Below are positions 10,971 to 21,136 of a stretch of 64,000 bases of DNA, piece by piece. The position numbers and the translations under genes are program-made. Positions within the stretch are counted from its first letter, which is position 1. Each line of letters starts with the position of its first letter. This DNA comes from Symbiodinium natans (taxonomy: Eukaryota; Sar; Dinophyceae; Suessiales; Symbiodiniaceae): assembly GCA_905221605.1 (NCBI GenBank), contig CAJNDS010002080.1:731001-795000 (forward strand), written 5' to 3'. The notes beneath the pieces were generated by a model. It was not told the origin of the DNA, did no database searches, and was given only the letters and a program-made list of their open reading frames with translations.

Positions 10971-11042
10971 CTCCTTGTAAACGGAGCGCGCGAAGGGAAC
11001 GCCAGACAACTTCAGCGCATCGCGGTCTAGCTTCTCGACAGC
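10971..11042 (-). CDS. Predicted exon
   Basis: Acceptor CCTTGAG and GC donor GCGGGT; 24 codons beginning AVEKLDRDALKLSGVPFARS, phase 0 in and out. Confidence 0.85.
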
Positions 11043-11580
11043 CTCAAGGCTCAGGGTTTGGGGGTTTACGGTTCACAGGTCGGAGGGGCTAAGGCTTCAG
11101 GCGATCAGGGTTTGAGGTTTCGAGGTTGCTTCGAGGATGAGGTTGAGGTTCAAGACTCAGGTTGTTGAGGGGATCTGAATCCGAGCCCAGGCCCATTCTG
11201 AGATGCTCTTCCAGAGCAAGCCCTGAACCCTGAGATCGAGAGGGGACCAGTGCTGAACCCTACTAAACCCTACTAAACCCCTGAGCCCCCAAGACCCCTA
11301 AACCCAAAAACCCTACCCTCAACCCTACTAAACCCTGAACCCTGCTAAACCCTAAACCCTAAGCCTCTAAACCCCCTTGCTGCGTAAGGGCTCTCAGTGC
11401 TACGCCTTACACCCCAAGCCCTAAACCCACGAGCCTGGAAGTTCGACCCTGAGCCTCCCTCACATGGTCTCTAAACCCTAAACCCTACACCCTAAACCCT
11501 GAACCCTGAAACCCAAACCCCAAACCCCAAACCCTAAACCCTAAACCCCAAACCCCAAATCCAAAACCCTAAACCCTCGC

Positions 11581-11637
11581 CTCGTTTGCCGCAACGCACG
11601 CCTTAGCCTCGACGATGGCTTTGGCAGTGGCAGTGGC
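11581..11637 (-). CDS. Predicted exon, Ala-rich module
   Basis: Acceptor ATAGCAG and GC donor GCGAGG; reads ATATAKAIVEAKACVAANE, phase 0 in and out. Confidence 0.85.
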
Positions 11638-11837
11638 CTGCTATGTAGGATTTAGGGTTTAGGGTCTAGGCTTTAGGGTTTAGGGTTTAGGGGTAGGGTT
11701 TAGGGCTAGGTATAGGATCTGAAGGGTGTAGGGGGTTTGGGGGGGCTTAAGGGGACTTGGTGATGAGGGACTTTAGCAGTTTGTGCATGGGGGCGTTGCC
11801 GACAGCTTCTGGCTTCGGGGTCAACTTTTGCTGTAGA

Positions 11838-12035
11838 GTTTAGGGTTTGTAGGGTTTATAGGGTTTATAGGGCTTATAGGGTTTATAGGGTCTATAGGGC
11901 TTGCAGGGTTTACAGGGTTTATAGGGTTTATAGGGTCTATAGGGCTTATAGGGATTATAGGGTTTGTAGGGCTTATAGGGCTTATAGGGTTTGTAGGGCT
12001 TCTAGGGTTTATAGGGTTTATAGGGTTTATAGGGC
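11838..12035. repeat. Variant array, TTTATAGGG type
   Basis: Nonamers of GGGTTTATA with TTTGTAGGG and CTTATAGGG variants replace the heptamer here. Confidence 0.9.
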
Positions 12036-12038
12036 TGC

Positions 12039-12090
12039 CTCAAACTCCTTGGTGAAGGTCCCGATGCCCTTGACGTTGAGCGTCTTGTTC
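12039..12090 (-). CDS. Predicted exon
   Basis: Acceptor GCTGAAG and GC donor GCAGCC; one split base, then NKTLNVKGIGTFTKEFE. The split codon fits the exon at 12,259 (AG+G). Confidence 0.8.
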
Positions 12091-12258
12091 CTTCAGCAAC
12101 TGCAGGGAAGCTTGGAATTAGGTGCCCTATCCTAAACACCCCAAACCCCAAACCCCAAACCCCAAACCCTAAACCCTAAACCCTAAACCCTAAACCCTAC
12201 ACCCCAAACATTAAAATCCTGAAGTGCACCCGGGAAGTGGGACATTGGGTGACATCAC

Positions 12259-12302
12259 CTACGAAGTGGAGCTGCAAAATGCTGGCGTGCGATTTTGGCG
12301 GG
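12259..12302 (-). CDS. Predicted exon
   Basis: Acceptor GCGCGAG and GT donor GTGATG; reads PAKIARQHFAAPLR plus two bases that complete an Arg codon with the next exon. Confidence 0.6.
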
Positions 12303-12652
12303 CTCGCGCATGGTTTGGGGTTTAGGGTTTAGGGTTTAGGGTTTAGGGTTTAGGGTTTAGGGTTTAGGGTTTAGGGTTTAGGGTTTAGGGTTTAGGGTTT
12401 AGGGGGTTGGGTAGTTAGGGTTTAGGATTTGGGGGACCCTTGGGGATATAGACCCTCTGAATAAGGTCCCTGTTTAAGAGAGCCAGAAGAGGGTTCAGAA
12501 GGGTTCCCCTTTAAGGGTCCCCCTTATCCTACCTAGGAGTAGTACAGCTCGGGGGGTATTCGGGTTGTAGGATACTGCTTAACGGCTTGTTGCATTGAAG
12601 ATGAAGGCTCAACAACAACTGGGTTTCATGGCATAGGAGTTGTTTATTTGGG

Positions 12653-12741
12653 TACTTCTCTAAATTAGGGACGTTGTTTTGGGTCCTATGTCGTGCACCG
12701 TACCTGACATCCCCAAAAAGGGAGCCTAATTTAGAGAAGTA
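12653..12741. mobile_element. MITE-like fold-back element, family G
   Basis: Inverted termini TACTTCTCTAAATTAGG and CCTAATTTAGAGAAGTA enclose about 55 bp; no coding capacity. Confidence 0.75.
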
Positions 12742-12797
12742 TTCTTAAGAACCCCTAACCCCTCAAACCCTAACTCGAGATATCCCTGGGCATCGGC

Positions 12798-12867
12798 CGA
12801 GCTGCTTCGTGACAGTATCCGAGCCCTCCATGCGGACAGTGACCTTCTTCTCTGCTTCAGCCTCTGC
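12798..12867 (-). CDS. Predicted exon
   Basis: Acceptor AGGCCAG; reads AEAEAEKKVTVRMEGSDTVT and on to KQL. It links an AEAEAE helix to a beta-like VTVRMEG segment. The donor is uncertain. Confidence 0.75.
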
Positions 12868-13025
12868 CTGGCCTTGCAGAGTTTTAGGGGCTCGAGTCTA
12901 GGGCAGGGTTTTAGGGTTCAGCTAGGTTTAGGACTTAGGGATTAATTAGGGTTGAGGGTTTAGGGCTACGAGGGTTTAGGGAGCGAAGGCACCAGCAGAA
13001 GCTCTACCGGCGCATGCCCGAACTG

Positions 13026-13089
13026 CCACGCTCCCTCCAGGTGCAGCGGTAGCCGCCTTGGCCCTTCTGCTTGAGCTTCAGCGTGACGT
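13026..13089 (-). CDS. Predicted exon, basic with Cys
   Basis: Acceptor GTCGCCAG; two split bases, then VTLKLKQKGQGGYRCTWRER. A second frame (HAEAQAEG...) is also open. Donor uncertain. Confidence 0.55.
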
Positions 13090-13624
13090 CTGGCGACGCG
13101 ATCGGTTTAGGGTTCAGGGTCGAAGTCTCTGGCATTGGGAGTCTCTTGTTGGTGCAACGCTTGAGGAATCCTCCCCCTGAGTGGACCCCTTAAACCCTGA
13201 ACCCTACCTAAACCCTAAACCCTATAAACCCCTAGTATGAACTGGATCATGCGCCAAGGAGCTGCCAACCCTCTAGCAAGTGCGCACTTCAAAGACCCCT
13301 GGCGGTCCCTCGACATAGATCCCTGGCGCATGGTGTAGCTCTGTAAGTTAGGGTCCCTTTCTTTCTTTTTTTCTAAGGGCCCTATTATACTAGGGGACCC
13401 TAGAAGGGTTTAGGAATTAGGGTTTAGGGTATAGGGGCTCCTTGCTCCTGTTTGAGTTTCGGGTTTTTGGGGAGTAGGGTTTGCGCAGGGCTTTGTGTGT
13501 ACGGCTCGAGCATCAGTGCATTTCAAGGCAGCCTGCTTTCCCAACCCTCAATGTAGGGTTTAGGGTTTAGGGTTTAGGGTTTAGGGTTTAGGGTTTCCGA
13601 ATGACTGAGGTCATCGTCAGTTGC

Positions 13625-13676
13625 AGTTTGGGAGATGAAGGGCTTCGAGTTTCAACGCTGCGGCCGCCTCCTTCAC
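13625..13676 (-). CDS. Predicted exon, Ala-rich module
   Basis: Acceptor GGCAACAG and GC donor GCAACT; reads VKEAAAALKLEALHLPN plus one base that joins AC of the exon at 13,089 as a Tyr codon. Confidence 0.75.
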
Positions 13677-14043
13677 CTGTTGCCGTAACGGTCCTGGCAT
13701 GGCCAAGCCACGTGACAGCATCTGGGGCCTATGTCTATAGCTCCTAAACCATACATCTAAAGCTGTCAACTCTACACCATAAACCCTAAACCCTAAACCC
13801 TAAACCCTAAACCCTAAACCCTAAACCCAGGTTCCCCCCCTGTGGGGTTTAGGGCTTCGGGGTTAGTTCAGAGGCGCGAGCCTCTGGGCATGGTGCTTCA
13901 GGGCTTGGGGGGGAGCTTAGGCTTTGCTTGTGCCTAACCCCATGTGGTAACTTCTCTAAAATATGGTCACTTCTGGGGATTCTGGGGAGTCTGGGGTCCT
14001 TATTGTAAGGCGGCCCCTTGCATTAGGGCTTATACCCTAAACC

Positions 14044-14253
14044 CTGGGGCCCTAAACCCTAAACCCTAAACCCTGGGCCCTAAACCCTAAACCCTAAACC
14101 CTAAACCCTAAACCCTAAACCCTAAACCCTAAACCCTAAACCCTAAACCCTAAGCCCTAAGCCCTAAGCCCTAAGCCCTAAGCCCTAAGCCCTAAGCCCT
14201 AAGCCCTAAGCCCTAAGCCCTAAGCCCTAAGCCCTAAACCCTAGCAAGGGGGC
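14044..14253. repeat. CCCTAAA array switching to CCCTAAG
   Basis: About 10 CCCTAAA units are followed by about 13 CCCTAAG units before reverting, a locally homogenised variant. Confidence 0.9.
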
Positions 14254-14358
14254 ATGTAGGCTCATCGGCCCATCTTCGTTGTTTGGTCTATTGCTCGCTG
14301 TGTATCTTCGTCGTCTGTATAGTAACGACAGACAATTCACCGTGCACACACCACGTAC

Positions 14359-14420
14359 CTTCGTTGTCTATGTAATTATAAGCACGTAAGATGTAATGTA
14401 GTAGCTGACATATTTTTGCT
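14359..14420 (-). CDS. Predicted exon with strong splice sites
   Basis: Pyrimidine-rich acceptor TTTTCTCCCTTACAG and donor GTACGT; reads AKICQLLHYILRAYNYIDNE with one split base at each end. AT-richer than its neighbours, and the phase does not fit exons 14,734 or 13,676, so it may be alternative or belong elsewhere. Confidence 0.5.
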
Positions 14421-14733
14421 CTGTAAGGGAGAAAAGCCCATGTGGATAATCGCAAGGATGGGGGGTGATCCAGGCCCCACCCATCCCAACCCCACCCCAG
14501 CCCCCACCCCTCCAATCCATACGCCACATCGTCAGGGCATGCGAGGAAGATCAGAATGTCTCCGCTGTTCCCAAACCCAAAGCAACCCAAAGCCTAAAAC
14601 CTGAAGCCTTAACCAACCCTACACCTCAAAAACACTGGACCCCAGGCCCTAAAGCGTAAACACAAGCCCTCAACACACTCAAGCCTTGAGATCTGGTTTA
14701 GGGTTTAGGATCTGTCCTTGTAGCGCTTGCCAC

Positions 14734-14786
14734 CTCCTTAGCAGATGCCTTGCCCTTCTGCTGCGCAGCAGCCGTGGCTTCCTTAG
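14734..14786 (-). CDS. Predicted exon, Ala/Lys/Gln module
   Basis: Acceptor TTAACACAG and GT donor GTGGCA; two split bases, then KEATAAAQQKGKASAKE. Confidence 0.85.
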
Positions 14787-15109
14787 CTGTGTTAAGGGTC
14801 GCTAGGGTTTAGGGTTTAGGGTTCAGGGTTCAGGGTTCAGGGTTCAGGGTTTAGGGTTTAGGGCTACTGCAGCTGCTGGGGGCTCAGGGGTTTTAGAGGC
14901 TTGGACATATTTAGAACCTTGGAGCGCTTTTGTTTCAGGGCTCCTCAATATGGATTCCTAAACCCTAAACCCTAATTAAACCCTGAACCCCAAACACTGA
15001 ACCCCAACTCCCAACCCTAATCCCTAACCCTGAACCCTAACTCTAAACCCTAAACCTAAACCCTCAACCCTAAACCCTAACCCTACACCCTAAACCCTAG
15101 GCCCCAAAC

Positions 15110-15167
15110 CGAGTCTGCGGGGCTTGGGGGCGTGGAGGTTTCGGGGTCTTTCAAGGCTCTATGTTGC
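15110..15167 (-). CDS. Predicted exon, Pro/Ser-rich
   Basis: Acceptor CAATGCAG and GT donor GTTTGG; reads QHRALKDPETSTPPSPADS. Its phase does not match both neighbours without another donor. Confidence 0.45.
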
Positions 15168-15420
15168 CTGCATTGCGGTTTAGGGTTTAGGGTTTAGGGT
15201 TTAGGGTTTAGGGTTCAGGGTTCAGGGTTCAGGGTTGAGGGTCTAGGCTTTAGGGTTTAGGGTTTAGGGTTTAGGGTTTAGGGTTTGGGGTTTAGGGGTC
15301 TAGGGTTCTATGCACGTTCATAGGGACTTCTAAAGCTTGGCAGGATGTATAAGGGCTTCTTTACTGACATGAAGCCACAAAAAAGGGCTTGAACGCTGGC
15401 AAGGGGATTGTAGGAGAGAC

Positions 15421-15468
15421 TTGGGGGGGTAAATCCAACAAACTGTAGCACTGCATGGGAAGAATGTC
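15421..15468 (-). CDS. Predicted exon
   Basis: Acceptor GGCCTCAG and GT donor GTCTCT; reads DILPMQCYSLLDLPPQ, phase 0 in and out. Confidence 0.45.
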
Positions 15469-15595
15469 CTGAGGCCCTTCACGAATGATCCAGGCCATAA
15501 GGGTTTAGGGTTTAGGGTTTAGGGTTTAGGGTTTAGGGTTTAGGGTTTAGGGTCCCCCCCTTCTTCCCTGCTCCCCGCCCTCAGCGGGACAAGGC

Positions 15596-15638
15596 AAGGT
15601 GCGATCACGATCTTCGCCTTGCTGCCATCCTCCTTCAC
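15596..15638 (-). CDS. Predicted exon, VKE-type module
   Basis: Acceptor CAGAGCAG and GC donor GCCTTG (or GCACCT, seven bases earlier); reads VKEDGSKAKIVIAP plus one base. T+CT would give Ser with the exon at 14,786. Confidence 0.7.
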
Positions 15639-15945
15639 CTGCTCTGGGGCTTACCGGAAGTAGAGGGTGTAGTGTCGGGCATGCATCATAAGCTCATAGG
15701 GCGCTGAGGATGCATGTATCTGTAACATGTTTCTTGCCTTTGCTATCCTTATATGATATCCTTCATTCGGATATTATTTAAATATCCTTATACAGTATCC
15801 TTAATCTTGCTGTTATTGTTCCTATCTTACCTCGACGGGCTTACACGGTTCAGGGCTTGGGGAACATGCACTTCATACCGGCATAGGGAGCTGAGCCAAA
15901 CCTCCAACTTGAAAACATAAAGCAAAAGCCCAAAACAAGCCATAA

Positions 15946-16053
15946 TATAGGGGCCTGAATAAGTAGAATGGGGTTTGGCGGGGTTGTTACTGTAGTATTA
16001 GTACAAAGGGGCCCTAAGGGAATACTATTCGTAAAAATCCGACCCCTACATTA
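15946..16053. mobile_element. MITE-like element, family C copy
   Basis: Begins TATAGGGGCC and ends AATCCGACCCCTACA, with the AGGGAATACTATT block shared with copies at 40,180, 53,097 and 55,384. Confidence 0.7.
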
Positions 16054-16067
16054 CGCAGCTTCTTTGC

Positions 16068-16121
16068 GCAGAAAAGCCACTCCTTTTCCGGAAAGCACGC
16101 CGCACGCTTCAGAATCAGTGC
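16068..16121 (-). CDS. Predicted exon with Cys
   Basis: Acceptor TTGGAAG and GC donor GCAAAG; reads ALILKRAACFPEKEWLFC, 18 codons, phase 0 in and out. A GA donor after PEK is an alternative. Confidence 0.6.
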
Positions 16122-16258
16122 CTTCCAAAGTCCTACACTTCAAGACCCTAAACCCTAAACCCTCAACCCTATAAACCCTAAACCCTAAACCCTAAACCCT
16201 AAACCCCAAACCCCTAAACTCTGTACGCTTAAAGCCTCAATCCTTGAGAACAAGATGC

Positions 16259-16288
16259 CTTCTGCTGGGCATTGGCCGTGGCCACCGC
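16259..16288 (-). CDS. Predicted exon, Ala-rich module
   Basis: Acceptor CAGCCAG and GC donor GCATCT; reads AVATANAQQK, phase 0 in and out. Confidence 0.8.
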
Positions 16289-16560
16289 CTGGCTGAGGCA
16301 ACTGATAGAGTCAAGCCTTAAGGGTTAGGGTTTAGGGTTTAGGGTTTAGGGTTTAGGGCTGAGAGCTTAGGGCTTAGGGTTGCGGGTTTCGGTTGTGGGT
16401 CAGCGTTTAGGGTTTTGGGTTTCAGGGTTTCACGGCTCAGCGATGTCTGGCTTAGGGTTGCTTGCAAGGGCTTTGTCTCTAGGTCTTACAAGGCCCAGGA
16501 GGCTTAGGGCTTTCAACTTCGGGCTCGGAAAACAGCCTCTCAAACCCAAAATGCACGTAC

Positions 16561-16653
16561 ATAGTTCTCTACTAGATTGGCCCTATCGGCCCTCTGCAGG
16601 ATATTCCCAATATGATCCTCTTGAACCCCATGAAGGAGAAAGCGAAGAAATAT
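16561..16653 (-). CDS. Predicted exon, 31 codons
   Basis: Acceptor CCTGGAG and a good donor GTACGT; begins IFLRFLLHGVQEDHIGNILQ and continues RADRANLVENY, phase 0 in and out. The plus strand is also open here but without comparable splice sites. Confidence 0.6.
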
Positions 16654-16936
16654 CTCCAGGGCCTACCCGGTCTACATCGGGGTCTTTCAAGGGCAATTAT
16701 GGTGATTTCTCGAAAATATGCTTCATTTTGGGGTCCTTATGATATGGCGGCCCCTCTTATTTAGGCAGAACTACCCGTGCGCAAAGAGGGCTTAGTCTAA
16801 GCGACTGGGCTTAGGGTTTAGGGTTGAGGGTTGAGCGTTTAGGTGTTTCCCTATACCCTAAACCCTACAGGGGTTGGGGGGGGGGGGGGGGGTGAGGGGT
16901 CTGGGCTTGGGGAGGGCTCGATTTTGGTGTGGCTGC

Positions 16937-16978
16937 CTTGTAGCTGGCGGTTGCCGTATCCCTGGCCTCAGCATATGC
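16937..16978 (-). CDS. Predicted exon, Ala-rich module
   Basis: Acceptor GCACCGAG and GC donor GCAGCC; reads AYAEARDTATASYK, phase 0 in and out. Confidence 0.8.
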
Positions 16979-17458
16979 CTCGGTGCCAAAGAGAACTCTT
17001 CTCAGTCTCTAGCCCTAAACTTAGCTGATCCTGGGGTAAGCAAAGGTTCACGACCTTTGAGATTATAAGGGGTAAACTACTACCCCAAAAAGGTTAAAGG
17101 TAAAAGTTTACCTATTCTGCTACTAAGTAACTAAGTAAATCGGGTCTGTTTTAGGCACTGGGGGGGCTTTGGGTCACTAGGGTTAGGGCGCCCAAGCCCT
17201 AAACCCTGAACCCCAAATACACCCCCAAACACGAACCCCTAAACCCCAAGACCCTAAACCCTAAGCCCAAGCCCCTAAAAAAGGGTTTTGTGCTAGGCTT
17301 TAGTGGAAACCTCAACAGCCGTGGAAGACTTCCACCCTAAACCCTCTTCGCCGCACCCCTTGTGAGCAGCATCTTTGGCGTGATTAGGGTTTAGGGTTTA
17401 GGGGTCTTAGGCTTTCGCTTTGGGGTTTTGGGTTGTTCGGCTTTGGGGCTTATCGGGC

Positions 17459-17489
17459 TTTAGCATCAAGAATTGCGGGGGGGTTCAAG
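17459..17489 (-). CDS. Predicted exon
   Basis: Acceptor CCAAAG and GC donor GCCCGA; one split base, then LNPPAILDAK. AG+C with the exon at 17,643 would give Ser. Confidence 0.45.
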
Positions 17490-17642
17490 CTTTGGAGAGT
17501 AGGAGGGCCCTAAACCCTTAACCCTTAACCCTAAACCCTTAACCCTTAACCCTAAACCCTAAACCCTAAACCCTAAACCCTAAACCCTAAACCCTAAACC
17601 TAAACCCTAAACCCTAAACCCTAAACTAGTTTACTGGGCTGC

Positions 17643-17707
17643 CTCTGGGCTGCGGTGTAGGTGGCCTCGGCTGTGGCTGTCGCCTTCTGCGTGGCGCTGG
17701 CCTCTGC
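17643..17707 (-). CDS. Predicted exon, Ala/Thr module
   Basis: Acceptor GGTCCAG; reads AEASATQKATATAEATYTAA then Gln and two bases before GC donor GCAGCC. An identical GC motif would end it at 17,654. Confidence 0.8.
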
Positions 17708-17779
17708 CTGGACCTGGGTTTAGGGTTTAGGGTTTAGGGTTTAGGGTTTAGGGTTTAGGGTTTAGGGTTTAGGGTGCAG

Positions 17780-18010
17780 GGTTCCCATGTCCAGTTTCGG
17801 GCGGGCCCTGGGTTCCCGCGACATAGAACCTGACTCCCTGACTGAAGGCTTTCAAGCTTTCAACACAAATCCCTGGGGCCTAAATATCCCCCAACCCATG
17901 AGCCCGACACCCCAAGACCGCAGCCTCAAGGCACCCAAAACCGCCAAAAGGGAAAAAGGACCCACTGGAAGCACCTAGACTCGCCAACCGCAAAGCCGTG
18001 GACAGTACAC
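17780..18010. other. Unique stretch, frame undecided
   Basis: About 230 bp without repeats. A plus-strand frame of 63 codons spans it, and on the minus strand several AG...G boundaries are possible (for example a frame reading AAVLGCRAHG). I cannot choose. Confidence 0.4.
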
Positions 18011-18281
18011 CCTTAAACCTTGAATTCTGAACTTGCCCAGAACCCTAAGCCCCAAACCCTCAGCCCCAAAACCCTACAGAACCCTAAACCCGAAGCCCTA
18101 AGCCCCAAGCCCCAACCCGCAAAACCCTACAAAACCCCAAGCCCCAAGCCCTAAAACCTAAACCCCAAACCCTAAGCCCCAAAACCCTACAGAACCCTAA
18201 ACCCTGAACCCAAAACCCTAAACCCTAAACCCAAGGGTTTAGGGTTTAGGGTTTAGGGTTTAAGGGTTTAGGGTTCCAGAC

Positions 18282-18335
18282 CTCCACCGATGCTTGCCGG
18301 CTTGTCTTGGCCACGGCTGACGCCGTTGCCTCGGC
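18282..18335 (-). CDS. Predicted exon, Ala/Ser module
   Basis: Acceptor GTGCCGCAG and GT donor GTCTGG; reads AEATASAVAKTSRQASVE, phase 0 in and out. Confidence 0.9.
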
Positions 18336-18462
18336 CTGCGGCACTTAAGGGTTCCAGTTCGCAGGGTTTAGGGTTTAGGGTTTGGGGTTTGGGGTTTGGG
18401 GTTTGGGGTTTAGGGTTTAGGGTTTAGGGTTCAGGGTTCAGGGTTCAGGGTTGCAGCCTGAC

Positions 18463-18507
18463 AGCTGAATCTGCTGCTCGAAATCTGAACCCACTTCCAA
18501 GCTGAAT
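18463..18507 (-). CDS. Predicted exon
   Basis: Acceptor GCTCCCAG and GT donor GTCAGG; reads IQLGSGFRFRAADSA, phase 0 in and out. All three frames are open. Confidence 0.5.
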
Positions 18508-18626
18508 CTGGGAGCGTGGAGTTTGGAAGAGTGCAGGCGTGGGAGGGCAGAGCAACGGTTTAGGGTTTAGGGTGTAGGGTTTAGGGTTTGGGGTTTAGGG
18601 TTTAGGGTTTAGGGTTGCAGCATCGC

Positions 18627-18650
18627 CTTCTCGGTCGCGTTGGCCAGGAC
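18627..18650 (-). CDS. Predicted micro-exon, Ala module
   Basis: Acceptor CTGCAAG and GC donor GCGATG; reads VLANATEK, 24 nt, phase 0 in and out. Confidence 0.75.
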
Positions 18651-18769
18651 CTTGCAGGCAAAGGGGCGCAAGGGGGCTTTGGAAACCAACCCTAAACCCT
18701 AAACCCTAAACCCTAAACCCCAAACCCTAAACCCGAAAAAGGCTTGAAGTTGGTGGCATTTGGGGCGAC

Positions 18770-18805
18770 TTGGGTCTGAGAGGATGGTTGATGAGCAGAA
18801 GTCTG
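18770..18805 (-). CDS. Predicted exon, Ser/Gln-rich
   Basis: Acceptor GACTGCAG and GT donor GTCGCC; reads QTSAHQPSSQTQ, phase 0 in and out. Confidence 0.45.
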
Positions 18806-19034
18806 CTGCAGTCTGCGGCATTCACCGAGATGTCTCTCTTTGCTCGAGGTGCTGCAACACTGCATGGCAGAGGCCCCCTAAACCCTAAGCCCTAAACCCA
18901 AAACCCTACAGAGGGCTAAACCCTACAGAACCCTAAACCCCAAACCCTAAACCCTAAACCCTAATTAAACCCCAAACCCTAAACCCTACACCCTAAACCC
19001 CCTAAACCCTAAACCCTAAACCCTAAGCCCCCAC

Positions 19035-19109
19035 CTCCAATGTGGAGTTGATCTTGGTCTCGATGACCCGCGAGCTCTTGTCGCTCAGCGTGAGCGCAGG
19101 AACTGTCAC
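19035..19109 (-). CDS. Predicted exon, 25 codons
   Basis: Acceptor CTGGCAG and GT donor GTGGGG; begins VTVPALTLSDKSSRVIETKI, phase 0 in and out. Beta-like, unlike the helical modules around it. Confidence 0.9.
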
Positions 19110-19219
19110 CTGCCAGGTGGACTCCCGAAGCCATGGGGGTCAGGGTTTAGGGTTTAGGGCTCAGGGTTCAGGGTTTAGGGTTTATTCTTGTTGCATATAC
19201 ACAAAGCAAAAAACAATTC

Positions 19220-19280
19220 CTGCAAGTGCCGCGGTGGCTACAACAAATTGTTGTCGTAAGTGCGTCTGCCCTTGCTAAGG
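19220..19280 (-). CDS. Predicted exon, Cys-rich
   Basis: Acceptor CATTGCAG and GA donor GAATTG; reads LARADALTTTICCSHRGTC with two split bases at each end. The phase to its neighbours is not settled. Confidence 0.45.
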
Positions 19281-19590
19281 CTGCAATGCGGGTGTTTCGC
19301 TTGAGCCTATCTCCGACCGTGTCAAGCAGCTAGTTTAAGCTACCCTGAACCCTAAACCCCTGAACCCCAAAAGTCCCTGGTGACCACATGTCCACAAAGC
19401 TGTTGTCTACATCATGGCATGCACGCGCGCGCGCGCGCGTGCTCTGTGGCAAGGGAGCTGGGAAGGCAGCTGCACTACGAAAGCCCCAAGGATCCTGAGG
19501 CCCTAAACCCTAAACCCTAAACCCTAAACCCTAAACCCTAAACCCACAAACACGTCGGCTTTTCGGGGCTTTGAAGGTCTGGGCTAGGAC

Positions 19591-19662
19591 CCCCTCCCGC
19601 GCCTTCACCGTGACGCACATCTCTGGCTGCTGGCCACCGAAGGGCCGCAGCCCAATCTTGCC
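19591..19662 (-). CDS. Predicted exon, 24 codons
   Basis: Acceptor CTCTTCAG and GT donor GTCCTA; begins GKIGLRPFGGQQPEMCVTVK, phase 0 in and out. Long telomere arrays on both sides. Confidence 0.9.
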
Positions 19663-20458
19663 CTGAAGAGCTCGAGTTTAGGGTTTAGGGTTTAGGGTTT
19701 AGGGTTTAGGGTTTAGGGTTTAGGGTTTAGGGTTTAGGGTTTAGGGTTTAGGGTTTAGGGTTTAGGGTTTAGGGTTTAGGGTTTGGGGTGAAGCGGAAGA
19801 CGCCTCGAACCCCATCACTAAAGCCACAACCCTACAACCTGAACCTCTTGAAACGAAACGAGATTACCGTGGAGGGTGCCCTACACCCTGAACCTTAGAC
19901 TAAGCCCTATAAACCTAAGCAGCGCAACTGCGAGCCGGTCAACCCCGAACCCTATGTCTTTTAAGCCCGAACTGTTCATTTTCGGCATTCCACAGGTCTG
20001 CAGCTTATGCCCTCAACACGCGCACGAGCTTTCTATAGAGTTATATGCACAGGGCTGATCTTTAAGTAGTCGCCCTAAAAAACGCCATAAAGAGAACGCA
20101 GAGGGGCCCTGGACCCACAGCCTAAAGTCGTAAGTCCGAAGCCCCTTAGGTTAGAGTTGAGGGTTGAGGGTTGTTGGTTGAGGGTTTAGGGTTTATCCCT
20201 AAGCCCGGAACACGGAAACACCCCTGGAGCCTTGCAATTTTAAGGCCATCCGCTGGAATGATATGGAGCCCACCTAAACCCTATAACCCCAAACTTGTAA
20301 AACTCTGCACCCTAAACCCTACACCCTAGACCCTAAACCCTGGGACTGCTGAGGCTTTCCCTAAACCCTAAACCCCAAACTCTAAACCCTAAACCCCAAA
20401 CCCCAAACCCTAAACCCTAAACCCCAAACCCTAAACCCTAAACCCCAAACCCTAAACC

Positions 20459-20494
20459 CTGGTCCTCGGTCGCAGCCGCTGTCTTCCCCCAGGC
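20459..20494 (-). CDS. Predicted exon
   Basis: Acceptor CATGCCAG; reads AWGKTAAATEDQ and runs into GGTTTAG, where the donor is GT one base later or GA before EDQ. Confidence 0.7.
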
Positions 20495-20816
20495 CTGGCA
20501 TGGGCTCGGCTTCGGGTTTAGGGTTTCAGGGTTTGGGGATTTGGGGGTCAGGGGTTTAGGGTTTAGGGGTAGGGTTTAGGGTTTAGGGTTTAGGGTTTCA
20601 GGGTTTGGGGATTTGGGGTTCGGGTGTTTAGGGTTGAGTGCTTATAAAGTGTGGGGTTTAGGGTTTAGGGTTTAGGGTTTAGGGTTTAGGGTTTAGGGTT
20701 TAGGGTTTAGGGTTTAGGGTTAGGGGTGGGGTTTAGGGTTTTGGTGTTTTGGGGTTTAGGCTTCAGGGGGTGTAGGGTTTAGGGCACGGAGTTGGGGGCG
20801 TTATGGCCTCAAACAC

Positions 20817-20843
20817 CTTCTCGTCGTCCCAGGTGTCCAACTC
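20817..20843 (-). CDS. Predicted exon, acidic
   Basis: Acceptor AATCTCAG and GT donor GTGTTT; reads ELDTWDDEK, phase 0 in and out. Confidence 0.8.
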
Positions 20844-21063
20844 CTGAGATTGCTGAGGCTTTGAGGTTTAGGGTTTAGGGTTTAGGGTTTAGGGTTTAGG
20901 GTTTAGGGTTTAGGGTCGGCGGCTTCAGGTCCACGTACGAGGGAATGAGGGAGTTAGGGTTTTGGGCATAAGGTTTAGGGTATAGGTATGTAATCCCTTA
21001 AAGGGCGTATGTAGGGGGGTATATAAGGTGGCCTTCTTCCCTCAGTCCCTGCTACGAACCAGC

Positions 21064-21136
21064 ACGTCTTGAAGCTTCAGGGAACAACTTTGAAAAAAGG
21101 GCGGCAGCTATCATCAACCTCCTCCGCTCAATCAAC
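21064..21136 (-). CDS. Predicted exon
   Basis: Acceptor GGTTTCAG and GC donor GCTGGT; one split base, then LIERRRLMIAAALFSKLFPE. CG+G fits the exon at 21,628. A half-copy of MITE family B touches the donor. Confidence 0.45.

Noticed and set aside
13230-13340. 37-codon exon SYTMRQGSMSRDRQG...
   Set aside because: Its phase conflicts with both neighbours and it carries inverted GCGCCA ends like a fold-back element.
16380-16742. Plus-strand 120-codon frame
   Set aside because: Begins in TTTAGGG repeats, and the unique part has a better minus-strand exon with AG and GTACGT boundaries.
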